Positions 59,646 to 64,000 of a stretch of DNA of 64,000 bases are shown one piece after another (the stretch's first letter is position 1; the number at the start of each line of letters is the position of its first letter). The position numbers and the translations under genes are program-made. Origin of the DNA: Callaeas wilsoni (lineage: Eukaryota; Chordata; Aves; Passeriformes; Callaeidae); assembly GCA_013398955.1 (NCBI GenBank), contig VWPU01001269.1, positions 104,758 through 168,757 of the forward strand. Direction: 5' to 3'. A model generated the notes under the pieces. It saw only the letters and a program-made list of their open reading frames with translations. It searched no databases and was not told the origin of the DNA.

Positions 59646-60320
59646 CGGCGGGGCAGAGCCGCCCGAGCCCGTCCCAGCGCCAAACTTCCAATGCCACCTA
59701 ACGGAGAGCGCGCACGTCGCAGCAGCGCGGCTCTGCCCCGGCAGCGAGCTCGGCTGGCCTCCCACGGCTTCCCGAAAGCCCCAAAAATGCGATGCTGCCG
59801 TGCTGGAACAAGGAAACCCCGCGGCAGAGGCCGCAGGAAGGTTCTCGCTGCCTCGCTGGATGGCAGCGCTCCGGAGCAGCGGCCCCGGCCCGTCCCTGTC
59901 CCGCGGGCGCCTGCTCCCTGAAGGGGGAGTTTGGGGTTCGAGTGGGGTGCGCCGCTCGGGTTTGTGGCCTCCAGAGAAACCCCGAGTTCCCGTGGGGCGG
60001 AAAACGCGGACGCGTGGCCCGGGTGCGGAGAGGTGTGAAAATACCCCGGGATGCACACACCGCCCTCCCCGAGGCGCGGTCGGGGCACGTTCGCACTGCC
60101 CCACGGCTCGGCTCGCGAGTGGGGACCCCGAGAGAGGGGGCACAGACCGAGGAGAAATCTGTCCTCGCCTCACGCTGCCCGTTCCGTGTCGTGTCTGATT
60201 TCCGCGGCGCTGCCAACATCCAAGCACCTCTCGGAGCGTGCGCCTGCCTTCCCAGCACGGCTTCCGCAGCGCCGGCCAGGGGCAGCACGGCAGACGCGCA
60301 CGGTTACCTGGGCACGCACA
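59500..60320. promoter_or_regulatory. CpG island, candidate promoter
   Basis: From about 59,640 CpGs are very frequent (GAGAGCGCGCACGTCGC, CGCGGACGCGTGG, GAGGCGCGGTCGGG) and continue to about 60,320. Stops are rare in several frames on both strands (249, 196 and 158 aa minus; 184 and 132 aa plus), which is what GC-rich non-coding DNA yields. None resembles a protein. Unmethylated islands of this kind usually mark promoters in birds. No TATA box, start exon or recognisable gene was found, so direction is unknown. Confidence 0.65.
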
Positions 60321-61199
60321 CCGATATAGGGCTGAACCGCTTTTAGGGCCAACTTTTAGGGCTGATTCCCAAACCAGGCCCTAATTTGAAGATGGTTTGA
60401 GATTTCCCGTTGGACATGGTTGAATATTTCCCAGTTAAAAACCCCTGGACTGTCAGCAGCCTTTGGGATTTTGCTCTCCCCTGTCCCCCTTGCAGCTGAA
60501 CAAAGCCCCATTCTCTCCGACCCGAATATATTTTCCTTTACACCGTACCTGGGATTTCCCTCTAATTTATTTCTGTAGGGCTGGATCCAAAACTCCCGCT
60601 GATTTCGGGAGGTTTGGGGTAGGGCCCAGCACTTCTGCAGCTCCAGACCTGCCGCAGCCAGGGCTGAGTCTGTGCTGATGTGAATGATAAATATCGGCCA
60701 ACACAAAAATAGTTTAGAAAAGGGGCTTGGAGGGGGGGAAAAGACAACAATTCTCTATGAAGTTTGCTCTGCTTATGCCGAGTTTGCATCCCATCACCAC
60801 CGATTTCAAGCATATTCTGGTATGGCAAGGGATAAAAATTAACTATGAGGAAGGTACAGATTTAAGATTTACAGGTTTTTAACTGCACAGTTCTTATATA
60901 ATTTTTACACTTTAAGCAGCAGGATTAAAGACAGAGCTGGGAAGAAAATGCAAAGGGAGCCATGCTGCTCTCCAACAAAAAAAAGAAATCGAAATACTAG
61001 TAAACCAAACTCAGACAAACCCCACAACAGAAAACCCGAAGCAAATAAAGGCGAGTGGAACAGATTTCCGTGTTTACTTTTCTTTCTGCAGTTGGATCCC
61101 TTGTCGTAGCCACAAGAACTGCAAGGACGGGGTACGGAATGGGAAATAAAAGACAGGAAAAAGAAACAAAGAAAGAAAAAAAAAAAAGAAGCAATTTAA
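60321..61199. other. Inter-island non-coding spacer
   Basis: Base composition is ordinary. Overlapping minus-strand frames of 116 and 88 aa (60,356-60,828) have no domain. An A-rich run (AAAGAAAGAAAAAAAAAAAAG) is at about 61,169-61,189. Between about 60,820 and 61,060 the sequence is AT-rich. No exon recognised. Confidence 0.45.
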
Positions 61200-61502
61200 G
61201 GAGAAGGAAGCAAACCCAAGAGCTGCAGCCCGGGCCAGCCGAGCAGCAGCTCTGCAGAGCCGCTTGCCCTGCCCAGGCTCCGTCCCCTGAGCCGGCGGAG
61301 CTCTGCGAGGCAGGAGCTGGGAGCGGGGAAGGGGATGGTGCAAACCCCGGGCTCGCAGGGGAGGAAGAGGAAGAGGAGGAGGGTTTCGGGACGGGGAGAG
61401 GGAAGAGAAAAAGTCCAGTACATACAGCTCGATGCGTCCACCAGCCCCCAGCCTCCGCTTCTCTCTCTCTCTCCCTCTTAAGTCAAAAAGGAAATGCGGT
61501 TC

Positions 61503-61520
61503 TTTTTTTTTTTTTTTTTT
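61503..61520. repeat. Poly-T tract
   Basis: About 18 T after a TTCT, directly followed by CGCAG. It may be a polypyrimidine tract of a splice acceptor or a plain homopolymer. Confidence 0.85.
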
Positions 61521-61633
61521 CGCAGAATCAGAAAATGAACCATCAGGAAGTTGGCAAAACCTCTGACTAAACAATCAATTGAGGAAATGCAACAAATTCG
61601 CTTTGGCGAGGGGGGAGCGAGGGCCGGCGGGCG

Positions 61634-61700
61634 GCGCGCAGGCAGCGCAGGGAGCGCAGGGAGCGCAGTGCTGCTGAGCCGCGCAGGCAGCGCAGGGAGC
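61634..61700. repeat. GC-rich 9-bp tandem repeat
   Basis: Units of CGCAGGGAG or CGCAGGCAG recur in the order GGCAG, GGGAG, GGGAG, then a spacer AGTGCTGCTGAGCC, then GGCAG, GGGAG. The phrase GCGCAGGCAGCGCAGGGAGC occurs twice about 45 bases apart. It lies in the CpG-dense block and explains part of the open frames there. Confidence 0.85.
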
Positions 61701-61980
61701 TGCGCACCGCGCCCAGCGCTCCGACCCGCAGTTCCCTCACATTCCTGTGGTTTTTTACCCCACGGACACCCGTCCTCTGCGGCCAGGTTGGCGGCCGCGC
61801 ACCCCCAGCCTCTCCCGCGGGTGCGGCAGAACGCGGGGCAGGGACGGGGGGTGCTGCTGTGTCCCCCACCCCAGGCAGAAACACCCGCATCTGTCCGCAG
61901 AAGGAGCTCCCTGCGAGTCCGTGCGGGATGCACATCTTTTTCCCAGGAATTATCTTCCCTTCCCGCGGGCGGGGATGAGT

Positions 61981-62139
61981 AGGATGGAGAAATGAGCGAG
62001 TTCCGTGTTGGTATTTCTGCTACAAGTGCAGTTTGCACAAGGACGAGGGTAGCAAGGGGAGGTTTGAGAGGAGTTTTATTTTTTTAATATTTTTTCCACA
62101 GCTATCGCCCCGACTTTTCCTAATTTCTCTACAATTCAC
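61981..62139. other. Short AT-rich gap between CpG blocks
   Basis: It contains TTTTATTTTTTTAATATTTTTTCC. No gene or named repeat. Confidence 0.4.
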
Positions 62140-62560
62140 CCGTTCCTCCCTCATCTCGGAATGACGGTCTCTGCCTGCCGGCACGGACCGAAACGCTCAC
62201 ATCCCCCTCCGTGTCTTCCTTAGGGAGAACAAACAAATAGGTGCATCCCTGGAAGTTCCGCCGAGCGCTGCGGAGCGGAGCTGCCCTGTCCTGCCCCGCG
62301 CTCCGCGGGCAGCGCAGCCTCGCACTGCCGGGCGGGGAGGGTCGCGGGGCTTCTTTAGGTTCCCGTCTGGATGAAAATCACCCCCTAAACCCCCGCAGGG
62401 GATTTTCCCCCAGGCCGGGGCTCTTCCAGGTGCTGCCGAAGGCGGCCGGGGACCTCCCATCTCCCGCGGGCGCGGGGCTGGGAGCGGGGGAGCCGCGGGC
62501 GGAGGGAGCCGCCCTCCCCCAAAAATGCGGGACGCGCTCCGGGGTCACTGCTAAAAGCAA
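62140..62560. promoter_or_regulatory. Third CpG-rich block with G-quadruplex motif
   Basis: CpG-dense DNA (GTTCCGCCGAGCGCTGCGGAGCGG, CCCCGCGCTCCGCGG, GGCGGCCGGG). At 62,474-62,506 G-runs of 4, 3, 5, 3 and 3 are separated by loops of 2-6 bases, a canonical G-quadruplex motif on the plus strand. Open frames of up to 140 aa lack domains. Position next to other islands supports a promoter-associated role, but no start site is visible. Confidence 0.5.
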
Positions 62561-62776
62561 CACAAGCCCGTATTTTTTAATAAAGAGCGTTCTCTGGCGA
62601 GCTGGCCGCCTTCCACCCGCCCCACGGATGAGCTGGCTCTGTAAACACTGGAGAGAAGATTAACACTGCTGTTCTAACCTCATAGCGAGAGCCCTGCCTT
62701 GCGAGAGCTCTTGCTGCTGCTGGTCTGTGGGCTCCATAAGAGCCCTTTTGTTTTAGGGGTGACAACAGCCCCTAGC

Positions 62777-63176
62777 CCGGTCCCCCTCCATCACCAGCCC
62801 TGCTGTGCCCGGCGCTCTGAGTCTCCCCCCGGTCCCTCTCCATCCCCATCGCTCCCTGCCCGGGACTCTGGGTGTCCTTCCGGTCCCTCTCCATCACCAT
62901 CTCTCCCCTGCCCGAGGCTCTGAGTCTCCTCTCCGCCCCTCTCCATCACCATCTCTCCCCTCCCCGAGGCTCTGAGTCTCCTCTCCGCCCCTCTCCATCA
63001 CCATCGCTCCCTGCCCGGGGCTCTGGGTGTCATCCCGGTCCCTCTCCACCACCATCGCTCCCCTGCCCGAGACCCTGGGTGTCCCCCCGGTCTTTCTCCA
63101 CCCCCGTCGCTCCCTGCCCGGGGCTCTGGGTGTCCCCCCGGTCCCTCTCCATCACCATCTCTCCCGTGCCTGGGGG
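62777..63176. repeat. Minisatellite, about 52-bp unit, eight copies
   Basis: Units begin CCGGTCCCTCTCCATCACC and end near GCTCTGGGTGTCCC. Starts are at 62,777, 62,829, 62,880, 62,933, 62,985, 63,035, 63,087 and 63,138, the last copy being partial. Spacings are 50-53 bases. Two middle copies share CCGCCCC starts and CTGAGTCTCCTCTC ends, showing higher-order similarity. A 119-aa open frame crosses it, but units are not a multiple of three, so the frame changes with each copy and coding is unlikely. Confidence 0.95.
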
Positions 63177-63339
63177 TTATAGAGACTGTGTGCCCTCCCA
63201 GCAGAATCAGCTGCTTCAAAAATCCCCTTAATTGTAAATTATTTATTATTATTATTATTACTACTATCATAGTGATATCTTTAATTTGGCGGCCAAGAAG
63301 AGCTGGGAATAAATGACAGAGCGAGCTGCCAGTGTGGTT
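63177..63339. other. AT-rich gap with (ATT)n
   Basis: About seven ATT/TTA units at 63,238-63,262 form a short microsatellite between the minisatellite and the next CpG block. No gene recognised. Confidence 0.6.
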
Positions 63340-63790
63340 TTCCAGCAGCCCCCGGCCTGTTGGCAGGAGCCCTTTTCCCGACCTCCCGTATCCCGGGACA
63401 GGGAGAACCTGCGCTGTCTGCCAGTGGGAGCCCGGGTCAGTTACTAGGGAAACTCTGGAAATTGAGCTCGGTGTTTGTGAAAAGGAGGAGGAAAGCTGGC
63501 AACGGCAAGGTCATTTGCCCAGGAATTCCATGAACACATCAATCCCGGGGGAAGCGGAGCCCCGGGAAGGGCCGGGATTGGGATTGGGAGAGGAGGGAGA
63601 TGCTTGTTTTGGTTCTTTTGCCAAAATAGCACCAGGCTGGGGAGGGAGGATGAAGAGCAAATCGAGGATAAAACAGTGGAGGCAGAGCCGAGTGGCCCGG
63701 CCGGGGCAGAGCCCAGAGGAGCCGGCGGAGCCACCGCGCCTCCCTCCATCCCTCACTGTCACCCGCCTGCGCTCCCAGCTCAGCCCCAGA
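63340..63790. promoter_or_regulatory. Fourth CpG-rich block at right edge
   Basis: GC-rich sequence with moderate CpG (GTATCCCGGGACAGG, CCCGGGAAGGGCCGGG, GCCCGGCCGGGGC, GAGCCGGCGGAGCC). Frames of 162 aa (plus strand, 63,332-63,820) and 101-104 aa (minus strand) overlap and show no domain. It may be part of the same promoter region as the preceding islands. Confidence 0.4.
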
Positions 63791-63848
63791 GAGGGTACGG
63801 AGCTGGAGAAAAGGAGTTGAAACACGAACAGTCGAGAAAAAGTCCCAA

Positions 63849-64000
63849 GAACAACTAAGAATAAAAAAAAAAAAAATTAAAAATTGGGGGGGGGAGGGGG
63901 AGAAAAGGGAAATCAGGAAAATTTGAAATCAAAAAAAGGAAAGGAAAAATATTTTGAAAAGAAAAGACAAGGAAAACAAGGAGGGGAGAGGAGAGGAGAG
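63849..64000. repeat. Purine-rich low-complexity tract, runs off the window
   Basis: After a run of 14 A and a TTAAAAATT spacer comes a 9-G plus 5-G stretch (63,886-63,900). About 100 bases of almost only A and G follow, ending in GAGGA repeats cut by the window edge. Strong strand asymmetry makes triplex or G-quadruplex structures possible, and the tract may continue beyond the edge. Confidence 0.85.

Larger units (their letters stand above)
61200..61980. promoter_or_regulatory. Second CpG-rich block, possible 5' exon region
   Basis: GC-rich DNA from 61,205 to 61,440 is followed by a pyrimidine tract, then very dense CpG from 61,600 to about 61,980. Overlapping frames of 122-186 aa on both strands look like low-stop artefacts. 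A (CT)n run near 61,461-61,477 and a T-run at 61,503-61,520 lead into CGCAG, a good splice-acceptor shape for the plus strand at 61,525. The block may hold alternative first exons or a 5' UTR of a gene to the right. Confidence 0.5.

Noticed and set aside
59478..60227. 249-aa minus-strand open frame, the longest in the window
   Set aside because: It lies in a CpG island where several frames on both strands are open. No domain, no repeat of protein motifs and no splice context. Length is explained by GC-rich, stop-poor DNA.
62872..63231. 119-aa proline/serine-rich repeat protein
   Set aside because: Encoded by the 52-bp minisatellite; the reading frame changes each unit, so a protein repeat is not maintained.
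63650..63820. Plus-strand ATG followed by MKSKSR, faintly like the start of PRDM-family (MECOM/PRDM16) proteins
   Set aside because: Only M, S, K and R positions agree. The following residues do not match, and there is no donor site at the expected place. Chance similarity.
1..64000. CRISPR arrays, operons, prophage or other prokaryotic systems
   Set aside because: Repeats, CR1 tails and base texture are avian. No regularly spaced direct repeats with unique spacers and no gene-dense coding exist.
1..64000. Endogenous retroviral LTRs or genes
   Set aside because: No LTR pair, primer-binding site or recognisable retroviral domain was found by eye; an HMM search could still reveal degraded copies.

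Overview
The window looks like non-coding DNA from a bird, probably a songbird. Its recognisable interspersed repeats are 5'-truncated CR1 LINE tails ending in the avian ATTCTATGAT-type 3' repeat. Two of them, near 11.9 kb and 38.9 kb, carry wording (lost initial CCAACC, 'gggcagccacagc', 'ccctgtgccagggc') that I associate with passerine CR1 copies; that finer placement is from memory and is an inference. I found no protein-coding exon, tRNA, rRNA or known microRNA that I could defend. The longest open frames are a 249-aa frame and its neighbours on both strands at 59.5-60.3 kb. They are a by-product of GC-rich, stop-poor sequence.

Layout. From 1 to about 57 kb the sequence is AT-leaning and intergenic or deep-intronic. 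It holds six CR1 fragments (about 1.3 kb, or 2 percent), two possible MIR-like SINE relics, homopolymer runs and a few short tandem duplications. Scattered through it are blocks rich in homeodomain (TAAT), octamer (ATGCAAAT), GATA, MEF2, TCF/LEF and E-box sequences: 16.25-16.70, 19.11-19.47, 21.89-22.29, 26.22-26.33, 32.16-32.29, 52.80-53.46 and 58.90-59.06 kb. They read like conserved non-coding enhancers, but conservation cannot be tested from one sequence.

From about 57 kb to the right edge the character changes. CpG-rich blocks at 59.50-60.32, 61.20-61.98, 62.14-62.56 and 63.34-63.79 kb alternate with AT-rich, homeobox-motif-rich DNA. They contain G-quadruplex motifs, a 9-bp GC-rich tandem repeat, an eight-copy 52-bp minisatellite and a closing purine-only tract. 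The pattern suggests the CpG-island promoter and 5' region of a developmental regulator, with its body probably beyond the right edge and the 57-kb AT-rich flank as its regulatory domain. I could not identify that gene or its direction.

The most unusual single items are a perfect 10-bp-arm GC hairpin at 55,020-55,041, an isolated cluster of 15 CpGs at 2,910-3,041, a 24-bp duplication inside a CR1 that gives two CACGTG E-boxes, and the AT-rich core embedded in the first CpG island (59,440-59,645). No new gene system was found.
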